DNA from: Thermosipho ferrireducens
GTDB lineage: Bacteria > Thermotogota > Thermotogae > Thermotogales > Fervidobacteriaceae
Assembly: GCF_017358165.1 (NCBI RefSeq)
Contig: NZ_CP071446.1
Coordinates: 434,001-498,000, forward strand
Reading direction: 5' to 3'
DNA length: 64,000 nucleotides
The notes beneath the pieces are model-generated. The model made no database searches. It saw only the letters and a program-made list of their open reading frames with translations, and was not told where the DNA came from. The position numbers were made by a program, and so were the translations under genes. Positions 34,879 through 42,995 of the stretch are shown here, piece after piece; positions within the stretch are counted from its first letter, which is position 1, and each line of letters starts with the position of its first letter.

Positions 34879-35481
34879 TCAATTATTCATTTCAATAGAA
34901 TTTAAAACGTTTTTAAAATATCCTCTGTAATATTTCAAAACTATTGGAATCTTATTCTGAAGTAAATCGGAAAGTTCTATCAAATCCTTAGTCTCAAGAG
35001 CTTTAACAAATTCACTTAGTATATTCATAACTTCCACTTCTTCTATATTATTCTCAAAATCTGCGGGAGTCAGTCCCGTTAATTTTATAGCATTTGTTCT
35101 CAGATTTTCCATAGCAGAGATTCCTTCGGCGAGGTTATTTATGTTATCAAATCCTTCTCTATTTCCGAGCATGACTTCTTTTGAAACTTCATCCAGCAAA
35201 GAAAGAATATTATCTATATAATCAACGACGTCGGAAAGTGTGGAAACAAAAAACTCCTGCAGAGAAGCGAAATTCATTTCAATTTCTATATTTTCATCTA
35301 TAACCGCTCCTCGCAATTCATCTACACGACTAATTGGTATCATTTTGCCATTTATTGAAAGCTCTTTTAATACTTTTCCAGACTGTTCTTTTGATACAGC
35401 ATCCAATAATTCCCCAAAATTTTTATATGCGCTCGCATCAAATTCCTGCAAATTTCCATTGACAATAAGTTTAACCATCAT
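34879..35481 (-). CDS. unknown protein encoded upstream of fliS
   Basis: 200 residues, no signal or membrane helix. The N-terminal ~70 residues look like a small beta-rich domain (VKLIVNGNLQEFDASAY); the rest is helical. No motif recognised. ATG ATG start overlaps the nudix stop. Its place before fliS suggests a flagellar link, which is inference only. Confidence 0.65.
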   Translation of the reverse strand: MMVKLIVNGNLQEFDASAYKNFGELLDAVSKEQSGKVLKELSINGKMIPISRVDELRGAVIDENIEIEMNFASLQEFFVSTLSDVVDYIDNILSLLDEVSKEVMLGNREGFDNINNLAEGISAMENLRTNAIKLTGLTPADFENNIEEVEVMNILSEFVKALETKDLIELSDLLQNKIPIVLKYYRGYFKNVLNSIEMNN

Positions 35482-36017
35482 TTTTCACTCCTCAACATGT
35501 GATAAGCCTTCATTACTCCTATTATAGTCTTTGCGTCTGTAATTTCACCAGTTATACATTTCTGCACAGCTTCTTCAAAATCCTTAATTTCAATCTCTAT
35601 AATTTCATCCTCATCTGTTTTCATATTTCCTTTTGTAAGTCCCGTAGCCAGATAAAGATGAATAATCTCATTTGAGAAACCCGGGGTGGTATAAATGTAT
35701 CCCATATAGGTATAATTAGATGCGGTAAATCCTGTCTCTTCTTTCAATTCTCTTTTTGCACAATCTAAGGGGTTTTCTTCAGGAGAGTCAAATTTGCCGG
35801 CAGGAATCTCTAACAATACCTGTTTTATGGGGTAACGATATTGCTTCACAAATACTATTCTGTTATCCTCTGTAACAGGTACAACCGCCACTGCTCCTGG
35901 ATGAAGAACATACTCTCGAACACTTTTCACGCCATTTTCAAGCAAAACCTCATCTCTTTTCACATGTAAAAGCACACCTTTAAATATCTCCTCACTATTT
36001 ATCGACTTTTCTACCAT
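35478..36017 (-). CDS. ADP-ribose pyrophosphatase-type NUDIX hydrolase
   Basis: 179 residues. The Nudix box GKFDSPEENPLDCAKRELKEETGF is exact (GX5EX7REUXEEXGU). The preceding KQYRYPIKQVLLEIPAG is typical of ADP-ribose pyrophosphatases. Cleaves ADP-ribose to AMP and ribose 5-phosphate; exact substrate is inferred. Overlaps the glycosylase gene by 23 bases. Confidence 0.9.
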   Translation of the reverse strand: MVEKSINSEEIFKGVLLHVKRDEVLLENGVKSVREYVLHPGAVAVVPVTEDNRIVFVKQYRYPIKQVLLEIPAGKFDSPEENPLDCAKRELKEETGFTASNYTYMGYIYTTPGFSNEIIHLYLATGLTKGNMKTDEDEIIEIEIKDFEEAVQKCITGEITDAKTIIGVMKAYHMLRSEK

Positions 36018-36687
36018 TTTCTTGACCTCCTATACACCGCACACGAAAATAACAATCCTTCACAGGACATTCTTTACAGCGAGGATTTTTTCTGCAAAAT
36101 TTTTTTGAATGCTCAACAATAAGACCGTGAAGTTCCTGGTAAAGTTTGACATCCGCCGGGTATTTTGAAAGAAACATATTTTGAAGTTCATCATATTTTT
36201 TATAATTCTTATCATACATTCTATTTACAAGACGTCTGGTATAACTATCAATCACAAAAATAGGTTTTTCAAGCGCATAAAGAATTATAGAATCGGCTGT
36301 TTCTTTTCCTATACCATTTATATTTAACAATTCTTCTCTAATAACATAAACATTCCGTTTTTTCTTTAATATTTCAATATTAAAATCATATCGAGATAAA
36401 TATGAAAGCAGGTTCTTCAAACGCATCGCTTTTAAATTATAAAAACCTGCTGGTTTAATAAGTTCTGCTATTTTTTCTTCGTTTAAACTATTTAGTTTTT
36501 TCAGCAAACTTCCATCGGCAGTTATCATCTGATAAATATTTTCTAATGCCTTTTCAACATTCTTCCAATTTGTATTTTGAGTTAGAATCGCTGTAACAAA
36601 TATCTCCTCAGAACTTCCTGGCCACCATTTCCCCAGTTCTCCATATATATCCTTAAGAATATAGTATAAATTTTCAAGGCCTTCCAC
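35995..36687 (-). CDS. HhH-GPD DNA glycosylase, MagIII-like
   Basis: 230 residues. Base-excision glycosylase of the endonuclease III superfamily: LTQNTNWKNVEKAL, the helix-hairpin-helix LNINGIGKETADSI, catalytic Asp in FVIDSYTRR and a four-cysteine iron-sulfur motif CRKNPRCKECPVKDC. The lysine used by EndoIII for beta-lyase (GVGRKTA) is Glu here (GIGKETA), as in Helicobacter MagIII, so a monofunctional 3-methyladenine-type glycosylase is more likely than Nth. GTG start 3 bases after ridA. Confidence 0.85.
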   Translation of the reverse strand: MEGLENLYYILKDIYGELGKWWPGSSEEIFVTAILTQNTNWKNVEKALENIYQMITADGSLLKKLNSLNEEKIAELIKPAGFYNLKAMRLKNLLSYLSRYDFNIEILKKKRNVYVIREELLNINGIGKETADSIILYALEKPIFVIDSYTRRLVNRMYDKNYKKYDELQNMFLSKYPADVKLYQELHGLIVEHSKKFCRKNPRCKECPVKDCYFRVRCIGGQENGRKVDK

Positions 36688-36690
36688 ATC

Positions 36691-37065
36691 CTATTCCTCC
36701 GCTATAAACTCTATCTCAATATCTGAATCTTTTGGAAGACCAGAAACCTGTACCACAGCTCTTGCAGGTTTGTGAGACTCAAAAAATTTTCCGTAAATTT
36801 CATTGAATTCAGAAAATTTAGAAATATCTTTCATATATACATTAACTTTTACAACTTTTTCAAGAGAACTTCCCACCTCTTCAAGAATGTTTTTTACGTT
36901 TTTAAGTATCACTGAAGTAGCCTTTTTTATATCCCCTTTGATTAATTCTCCTGTTTCAATATCGACTGGAAGTTGTCCGGATATAAATATAAACCCATTG
37001 CTTTTCACTGCTATAGAATACGGTCCAATAGCCTTTGGTGCACTCTTTGGTGAAAGCATCTGCAT
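36691..37065 (-). CDS. ridA: RidA family reactive enamine/imine deaminase
   Basis: 124 residues. SPKSAPKAIGPYSIAV, FISGQLPVD and KPARAVVQVSGLPKD with the conserved Arg fit RidA. Removes 2-aminoacrylate-type intermediates. First gene of a six-gene run; ATG behind GGGAGGG and an extended -10 upstream. Confidence 0.92.
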   Translation of the reverse strand: MQMLSPKSAPKAIGPYSIAVKSNGFIFISGQLPVDIETGELIKGDIKKATSVILKNVKNILEEVGSSLEKVVKVNVYMKDISKFSEFNEIYGKFFESHKPARAVVQVSGLPKDSDIEIEFIAEE

Positions 37066-37106
37066 ATAATATTCCCTCCCATTTTAGATTATTCGCATTC
37101 ATTCAT

Positions 37107-37150
37107 ATTATAGCATTACCTACAAAATCATATATATCTTTTGTTATAAT
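37107..37150. promoter_or_regulatory. divergent promoters of ridA (-) and the M48-like gene (+)
   Basis: Minus-strand TGCTATAAT (-10 37107-37112) and plus-strand TGTTATAAT (-10 37145-37150), both extended -10 elements with weak -35 boxes. Confidence 0.55.
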
Positions 37151-37186
37151 ATTTTAAAACTCACAAATCCTTATGTGGAGGTTTAC

Positions 37187-37861
37187 ATGAATATAGAAAA
37201 TATAAAAATCGAAAAAATCATAAGAACAAACAGAAAAAGTGTAGCTTTGCAAATCACCGAAAGAGCTACTCTAATTGTTAGAGCCCCTCGCAAAATGAAA
37301 AACTGTGAAATTTTTCATATAATTTCCAGACATAAAAAATGGATAGAAAAGAAAATAGAAGAAGTTAAAACAGCTATACCTGCTCCTAAACAATTTGTGG
37401 AAGGAGAAAAATTTTTATACCTTGGAAAATTTTATCCATTAAAAATCGTAACCGGCCAAAACGTTCCTTTAAAATTTGACAATGCCTTTCTTCTCTCACA
37501 AAACGTTTTAACAGATGCGAAAAACATTTTCAGTGCATGGTATAAATACCAGGCAAAAAAATTAATTCCAGAAAGGGTGGAATACTATTCTCAAAAACAC
37601 AATTTCAAGTACAACAAAATAAACATCACAAATGCAAAGAAACGGTGGGGCTCTTGCTCTTCAAAAGGAAATCTAAACTTCTCATGGTATCTTATTATGG
37701 CTCCAATAGCTGTAATAGACTATGTAATTATTCATGAACTTGTCCATCTCATAGAAAAAAATCACTCAAAAAATTTCTGGAAAAAAGTTGAACAGCTAAT
37801 GCCTGACTATAAAAAATATCATTTATGGTTAAAAGAGCATAAATACATGCTAACTTTGTAA
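37187..37861 (+). CDS. YgjP-like metallopeptidase domain protein
   Basis: 224 residues from ATG 37187 (GGAGG 6 bases upstream). The zinc motif HELVHLIEKNHSKNFW contains HExxH, and KKRWGSCSSKGNLNFSWYLIMAP precedes it, as in YgjP/DUF45 proteins. Substrate unknown; such genes often accompany restriction systems but none is here. Ends 13 bases from the converging folA with no terminator. Confidence 0.88.
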   Translation: MNIENIKIEKIIRTNRKSVALQITERATLIVRAPRKMKNCEIFHIISRHKKWIEKKIEEVKTAIPAPKQFVEGEKFLYLGKFYPLKIVTGQNVPLKFDNAFLLSQNVLTDAKNIFSAWYKYQAKKLIPERVEYYSQKHNFKYNKINITNAKKRWGSCSSKGNLNFSWYLIMAPIAVIDYVIIHELVHLIEKNHSKNFWKKVEQLMPDYKKYHLWLKEHKYMLTL

Positions 37862-37874
37862 AACAAAGTACAGC

Positions 37875-38372
37875 TTATTTGTCTTTCTTCACCTGATATT
37901 TCAAAAGCAATGCCCCTCTTTCATTTAAAACAGCTATGGATTCCAATTTTAGCTTCCTGGTAATAGGTAAATCCAGTTTTAAAGAATTTTCTAAAATCAG
38001 CGGTTCTATAGTAATGTATATCGTATCCACATATGGAAAGAACTCTTTTACTACCTTCGCTCCTCCTATAATTGCTGCTGTTCTTATTTCCCTTTCTTCC
38101 AATTGTTGAATAATATCCTCCGGTGAGCCTTTCAAAAAAATCACATTATCATAATCTTCGTAATTTTTAGTTGTCAAAACCACATTTAATCTTCCAGGAA
38201 GAGGCCTTCCTATGCTTTCAAAAGTCTTTCTTCCCATTATAATAGTACCAGCTTCCATTGTTATCTCCTTAAAATGTTCTTTATCTTCTTTAGAACTCCA
38301 ATCTATTGGATCGTTCTCTACTCTGGCTATCCCACCAAATATATCCATAACCAATACAACGAAAAGTTTCAT
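37875..38372 (-). CDS. folA: dihydrofolate reductase, Thermotoga type
   Basis: 165 residues. MKLFVVLVMDIFGGIA, DWSSKEDKEHF, IIMGRKTFESIGRPLPGRLNVVLT and NERGALLLKYQV follow the T. maritima enzyme closely, including its divergent N-terminal active site. Makes tetrahydrofolate with NADPH. An extended -10 (TGGTATAAT, hexamer 38408-38413) lies 36 bases upstream on the minus strand. Confidence 0.93.
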   Translation of the reverse strand: MKLFVVLVMDIFGGIARVENDPIDWSSKEDKEHFKEITMEAGTIIMGRKTFESIGRPLPGRLNVVLTTKNYEDYDNVIFLKGSPEDIIQQLEEREIRTAAIIGGAKVVKEFFPYVDTIYITIEPLILENSLKLDLPITRKLKLESIAVLNERGALLLKYQVKKDK

Positions 38373-38460
38373 CCCATCCCACCTGCCTTATAGCATCAGT
38401 ATAATTCATTATACCATTTACACCCTACATATATAAATCAGGTGATAAATATTTTTGATA

Positions 38461-38923
38461 CTAATTCTCGCAAGATCCTTCGCACTCCGTGCTCAGGACA
38501 GGCCTTATCAACACTCACCAACCTCGCTGTTTTATGTCATTCCGAACGCATGTGAGGAATCTTATTTTTTGTTTCTCGCTACCAACTCTCGCCGATTATA
38601 AGATTCCTCGTCGCATGCGCTCCTCGGAATGACATGAAAGGGGGATTCGTCGTTTTTATACTTCTTGGAATGATGTTCTCCTTTTTTGTCATCCTGAGGA
38701 ACGAAGTGACGAAGGATCTTATTCCTTTACTAATCTCACCAACCTCGCTAACTTTCGCTAACCCTCGCTAAATTAAGATTCCTCACCCTTCGGGTTCGGA
38801 ATGACATGGGCGGTGGATTCCTCCTCGCTCCTGCTCCTCGGAATGACATGAGTGGGGGAGCCAATCTCGCAAGATCCTTCGTCGTTTCACTCCTCAGGAC
38901 AGGCCTTGCTAACTCTCGCCAAT
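38461..38923. repeat. composite repeat array R5
   Basis: Two complete units, 38535-38634 (100 bp) and 38697-38806 (110 bp), each reversed module, T-rich tract, satellites, forward module. CAGGACAGGCCTT variants open and close the array. It ends 8 bases before the extended -10 of mntA. Confidence 0.9.
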
Positions 38924-39019
38924 AAAATGTTATAATAAAAATGTAAGTTATTAAGACCGCATATTGTAATTGTGCTTCCTAAAAAGTGAAGCGTTATGTT
39001 TTTTTCGGAGGTAGAAAAA

Positions 39020-39343
39020 ATGAGCGTTGTAAAAAACACAAATCTTACAACGATACTCAATATTCTTAGAGAACATAAACAAGAACTTATACAGAAATTT
39101 GCTGTTAAAAAGATAGGTGTTTACGGTTCTTTTGTCAGAGGTGAAGAAAAATTGGAAAGTGATGTTGACATTTATATTGAATTCGATATTAATAAAATAA
39201 CTTTCGATAAGTATTATGAACTATCCGAATATCTTGAATCTATCATTGGTAGAAAAGTTGACATAATAACAAAAGATGGTGTTGAAACCATAAGAATTCC
39301 TTATATAAAAGAAGAAATAAAGAGGAGTATTATATATGTCTAA
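39020..39343 (+). CDS. mntA: MntA-type nucleotidyltransferase antitoxin
   Basis: 107 residues from ATG 39020 (GGAGGT upstream). The minimal nucleotidyltransferase motif GSFVRGEEKLESDVDI (GS...DxD) is complete. In HepT/MntA modules this protein AMPylates the HEPN toxin near its active site. Overlaps hepT by 8 bases. TGTTATAAT at 38931-38936 is its likely promoter, directly after array R5. Confidence 0.9.
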   Translation: MSVVKNTNLTTILNILREHKQELIQKFAVKKIGVYGSFVRGEEKLESDVDIYIEFDINKITFDKYYELSEYLESIIGRKVDIITKDGVETIRIPYIKEEIKRSIIYV

Positions 39344-39692
39344 AAGAGGCGACAGAGAATTCTTACTCGATATACTTGAAGCGTGTAGGAGAATTGAAAG
39401 ATATGTTAACAATTTGAACTACGACTATTTTCAAAAAAACTATGAAAAACAGGATGCTGTTATAAGAAATATAGAAATAATCGGAGAAGCTGCAAAAAAT
39501 GTTTCAACTAAATTAAAAAACAAATACACAGAAATAGACTGGAAAAAAATTGCCGGAATGCGAGATAAACTAATCCACTTTTACTTTGGTATAAAGCTGG
39601 AAATAGTCTGGGTTGTAGTTCAAAATGAGATTCCTTTACTAAAAAGAAAAATTTTTAAAATTTTAAAAGAGTTAGAAGAAATAGGAAAATAA
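39336..39692 (+). CDS. hepT: HepT-type HEPN ribonuclease toxin
   Basis: 118 residues, all helical. The RX4HXY motif is intact (RDKLIHFYF), preceded by IRNIEIIGEAAKNVS as in DUF86 HEPN toxins. Cleaves RNA unless modified by MntA. The gene pair is bracketed by repeat arrays R5 and R6, and R6 begins at its TAA stop. Confidence 0.9.
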   Translation: MSKRGDREFLLDILEACRRIERYVNNLNYDYFQKNYEKQDAVIRNIEIIGEAAKNVSTKLKNKYTEIDWKKIAGMRDKLIHFYFGIKLEIVWVVVQNEIPLLKRKIFKILKELEEIGK

Positions 39693-39829
39693 GATTCCTC
39701 CTCGCATGCGCCCCTCGGAATGACATGTTTTGAAAATGCCAACCTCGCTAACACTCGTTAAATCAAGATTCCTCACCCTTCGGGTTCGGAATGACATAGG
39801 AAAGGAGCACACTCGCCAATCTCGCCAAT
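39690..39829. repeat. composite repeat array R6 (short)
   Basis: Starts AAGATTCCTC at the hepT stop codon: forward module, satellites, second forward module with CCCTTCGGG, then two CTCGCCAA copies. No complete inverted unit. Ends about 25 bases before the cheW -10 region. Confidence 0.85.
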
Positions 39830-39910
39830 TTTACATAAACTAAAAATACTTGAGTATAATATGGTAAAATAATTACTACAGGTTGTATAGAATTAACAGG
39901 AGGTGATCCT

Positions 39911-40372
39911 ATGGAACTAAAAGTTCTTACGTTCATGCTTGAATCTGAAGAATTTGCAGTAGATATAATGAAAGTTGATCGTGTAAAAGAATATGAAAAA
40001 ACAACAAAACTTCCTAACGCAGCAGACTTTGTAGAAGGAATAATAAATCTCATGGGAGAAGTCGTCCCTGTTATAAATCTCAGAAAAAAGTTTTCCCTGC
40101 CTGATTTTGAAGACAAGGAAAAAACAAAGATAATAGTTATTCGTTTTTCAGACGAAAAGAAATTGGGCTTTCTTGTAGATGACGTAAAAGAAGTCATAAC
40201 CTTGACAGAAGAGCAAATTGAACAGGCTCCCGAATATGGAAATACATCTTCTGAATATCTTTTAGGAATCGCCAAACTTGAAAATAGGATGGTACTTGTT
40301 CTTGATGTTGAAAAGATTTTATTGAAGAGCGAAAAAATTGCTCTGGAACAACTTGTCAATGTAAATAAGTAA
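39911..40372 (+). CDS. cheW: chemotaxis coupling protein CheW
   Basis: 153 residues. Two SH3-like lobes: VLTFMLESEEFAVDIMKVDRVKEYE, GIINLMGEVVPVINLRKKF and LGFLVDDVKEV. Links chemoreceptors to CheA. It stands alone here, with AGGAGGTGATC before the ATG and TATAAT at about 39855-39860. Its last 17 bases overlap the converging priA. Confidence 0.93.
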   Translation: MELKVLTFMLESEEFAVDIMKVDRVKEYEKTTKLPNAADFVEGIINLMGEVVPVINLRKKFSLPDFEDKEKTKIIVIRFSDEKKLGFLVDDVKEVITLTEEQIEQAPEYGNTSSEYLLGIAKLENRMVLVLDVEKILLKSEKIALEQLVNVNK

Positions 40373-42602
40373 GAATTGATGGGGGATTTACCCTTAGAAA
40401 AAGTTTAGTTGGGTATTTGTTTTTTAACTGTTCTATATTATTGATAACTTTTTGAGGATTGGAAGTTTTAACTATAAAATGATATAAATAATTATTTCTT
40501 ATCTTTGGTATAAGATATTCCGTTGGTCCAATAATGGGATCGTTGTACGATTTTTTTAATTCTTCAACTATCTTTTTTGCCGTTTCATAACCAAGAGCCT
40601 GATTTTGCGAAGAAGTTATTATATGGACTATGTTTGAAAATGGAGGGTAGTTTAGTGCTCTCCTTTTTTTTATTTCAATTTCATAAAAAGACTCCACATC
40701 CTGGTTAATCGCATATTTCAGTATATCACTTTCTGGATAATAGGTTTGAATCACAGCCTTTCCAGGGGCTTTTCTTCCTGAACGTCCTGTAACCTGAACC
40801 AGGAGTTGAAACGCTCTGAGCTCTGAATTATAATCCGGTATTGTGGCAATTGCATCTATGTCTGCAACAACAGTTAAAGATACTTTGGGAATGTCCAATC
40901 CTTTAGTTATCATTTTCGTACCAACAAGAATATCAATTTCTCCCAAGATCAGTTTCTTTAGTAATTTTTCAAAAAGTTTTGGTTTGAATATGAGATCAGT
41001 ATCAGCTCTTGCTATCTGTCTACCTGGAAAATGTTTGACTAACTCTTTCTCCATTCTTTCCGTACCGGTACCTTTTTCAAGTAGCATAATAGAACCACAC
41101 GAAGGGCACGCTGAGATTGTAGATTGTTCATAACCACAAATGTGACATTTTAAGATGCCTTTTGATTTATAGTAGGTCAATGAAGTTTCACAATTAGGGC
41201 ATTTTACAAAATATCCACAATTCTGACACACTATTCGTGAAAAACCTTTTCTTCTGACGAATACCATTACTTCTTCGTTCTTTTTTACAACTTCTGCGAT
41301 CTCATCTAATACTTTTTTCGAAAGATATGGCGAAACTTTGTCTTCGATTTTCATATTGATTATTTCTACTGTTGGAAGAGTAGTACCAAACCTCTCTGTT
41401 AATCTATGAAAATAGTATATCCCCTTTTTCGCTTTATAATAATGTTCTATGCGAGGTGTTGCACTTCCAAAAATTACGGGAACTGGAAACTCTTCAAGAA
41501 TCTTAATAGTATCATAAGTAATATTTGAGTCCTGGTAATAACTTTCATCGTGAAATTCATCCACTATTACCAGAGAAATATCTTTCAAAGGAACAAAAAC
41601 AGCACTCCTTGTACCAAGTAAAATATCCAGATCTCCCTTTACTGCTTTTATCCAGGTTTCTACTCTTTTAGCTTTAGTAAGATAGCTGTGGTAAACTCCA
41701 AGTTTGGCATCAGGAATTTTGGTCTTTATTCTAATGGAAGTCTGTTCTATCAAAGATGTTTCAGGGACTAAATAAAGAACTTTACCCATTTTCAAATAAT
41801 GTTTCATAACCTCTATATAAACTTCTGTTTTCCCGCTTCCAGTTACTCCCATTAATAAATGCATCCCCGGATTATTTATTATTTCATTTACTACTTCTTT
41901 TTGTAAGTTTGTGAGCTGTATTTTCTCAAACTGCTCTATTCTTTCTTCGAAAATTTCAACAATTCCTTTTCTTTTCAATTGATAAACTACGTCTAAATTA
42001 ATATTCAGTTCAGCCTTCAATTCTTCATAGGATACTACTTTGGTAGAAAGAAGATAATTAACAACCATGAGTTGTTTTTTTGTTAAACGTTTATATGCCA
42101 GTTCTTCCAGATTGGAAATAAGTTTTACAAAAAGTTCCTTTTTAGGACGTGGAGTACGAACCGTAAAATCTTTTACTATTTCAACTATTCCCTGTTTTAT
42201 AAATTCATTAAGCTTATTTTTTCCATATTTGCTAATAAAGCTCTCTACCGACAGGTTATCAAAGCCAAGAAAAGGACTCCGGGACTTTACATAAGTTACG
42301 AAATAATCATCTAAACCTTTGGGAAAACATAGATCAAAAAGTTTTCCAACAGGCGCACCAAAGAAATTTGAAACCCCTAAAAGAATCTTCACACGCCATT
42401 TTTCCAGAAAACTCTTTCCATCTATTCTTTCAATGATAGATTTAACTGCGCCTTTTTCATTGCTCTCCTGAACAATATACCCAACTCTTCTATTTCCGTT
42501 AAAATCTATCAGAACACGCTCACCTATTTCCAGTTTTATCTGCGATGAATACAAAAACGTTTTATTTAAATTCAAATTTGAAACAGCTACCTTATAAACC
42601 AA
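40356..42602 (-). CDS. priA: primosomal protein N' (replication restart helicase PriA)
   Basis: 748 residues. N-terminal DNA-binding part, then helicase: Walker A GVTGSGKTEVYIEV, DEFH box, SATPRIEH. Zinc cysteines CQNCGYFVKCPNC...CHICGY...CPSCGS and RADTDL/GTKMITKGLDIP motifs follow. The start is uncertain: GTG 42611 has no SD of its own, whereas TTG 42602 has GAGGTGG 6 bases upstream and I prefer it. Confidence 0.93.
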   Translation of the reverse strand: MVYKVAVSNLNLNKTFLYSSQIKLEIGERVLIDFNGNRRVGYIVQESNEKGAVKSIIERIDGKSFLEKWRVKILLGVSNFFGAPVGKLFDLCFPKGLDDYFVTYVKSRSPFLGFDNLSVESFISKYGKNKLNEFIKQGIVEIVKDFTVRTPRPKKELFVKLISNLEELAYKRLTKKQLMVVNYLLSTKVVSYEELKAELNINLDVVYQLKRKGIVEIFEERIEQFEKIQLTNLQKEVVNEIINNPGMHLLMGVTGSGKTEVYIEVMKHYLKMGKVLYLVPETSLIEQTSIRIKTKIPDAKLGVYHSYLTKAKRVETWIKAVKGDLDILLGTRSAVFVPLKDISLVIVDEFHDESYYQDSNITYDTIKILEEFPVPVIFGSATPRIEHYYKAKKGIYYFHRLTERFGTTLPTVEIINMKIEDKVSPYLSKKVLDEIAEVVKKNEEVMVFVRRKGFSRIVCQNCGYFVKCPNCETSLTYYKSKGILKCHICGYEQSTISACPSCGSIMLLEKGTGTERMEKELVKHFPGRQIARADTDLIFKPKLFEKLLKKLILGEIDILVGTKMITKGLDIPKVSLTVVADIDAIATIPDYNSELRAFQLLVQVTGRSGRKAPGKAVIQTYYPESDILKYAINQDVESFYEIEIKKRRALNYPPFSNIVHIITSSQNQALGYETAKKIVEELKKSYNDPIIGPTEYLIPKIRNNYLYHFIVKTSNPQKVINNIEQLKNKYPTKLFLRVNPPSILTYLH

Positions 42603-42689
42603 AAACGCCACCTCACATTTTCTTGATTTTTTTGCTTTTATTTATCTCTAAATAATCACCTTAAATTTTAACATTCTTTTGTTAAAAAA

Positions 42690-42878
42690 ATAAGTTGGCG
42701 AGAGTTGGAGAAGTTGGCGAGGGTTAGCGAGTGTTAGCGAGATTAGCGAGGCTGGTAAAATAAGATCCCCCTCACATGTGTTCGGGATGATCTTTTCTTC
42801 CTTTGTCATTCCGAACCCGAAGGGTGAGGAATCTTGTAATTAGCAAGAGTTAGCGAGGTTGGTAAAAACAAGATCCTT
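42690..42878. repeat. composite repeat array R7 (satellites in reverse orientation)
   Basis: The only array whose satellites read TTAGCGAG/TTGGCGAG on the plus strand. Order: reversed satellites, AAGATCCC...CGGGATGA, then TGTCATTCC...GAATCTTG, reversed satellites, GGTAAAAACAAGATCC, where the last module is cut off. Lies between priA and the Clp gene. Confidence 0.88.
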
Positions 42879-42905
42879 GATAAAAATTTATACTCTTAGT
42901 AATAT
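42877..42905 (+). promoter_or_regulatory. candidate promoter of the Clp ATPase gene
   Basis: -35 TTGATA (42877-42882), spacer 17, -10 TAATAT (42900-42905). The -35 begins at the truncation point of repeat array R7. No CIRCE-type inverted repeat was found. Confidence 0.5.
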
Positions 42906-42995
42906 TTTAGATACAAACGACACTGAACTGTAAATAATTTTAGCAGTCTAAATATATGAGTGATAAATAAAAAAATAATATCCGGAGGTGAAAAA

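Noticed and set aside
42879-42995. CIRCE element upstream of the Clp ATPase
   Set aside because: No TTAGCACTC/GAGTGCTAA inverted repeat in the leader.
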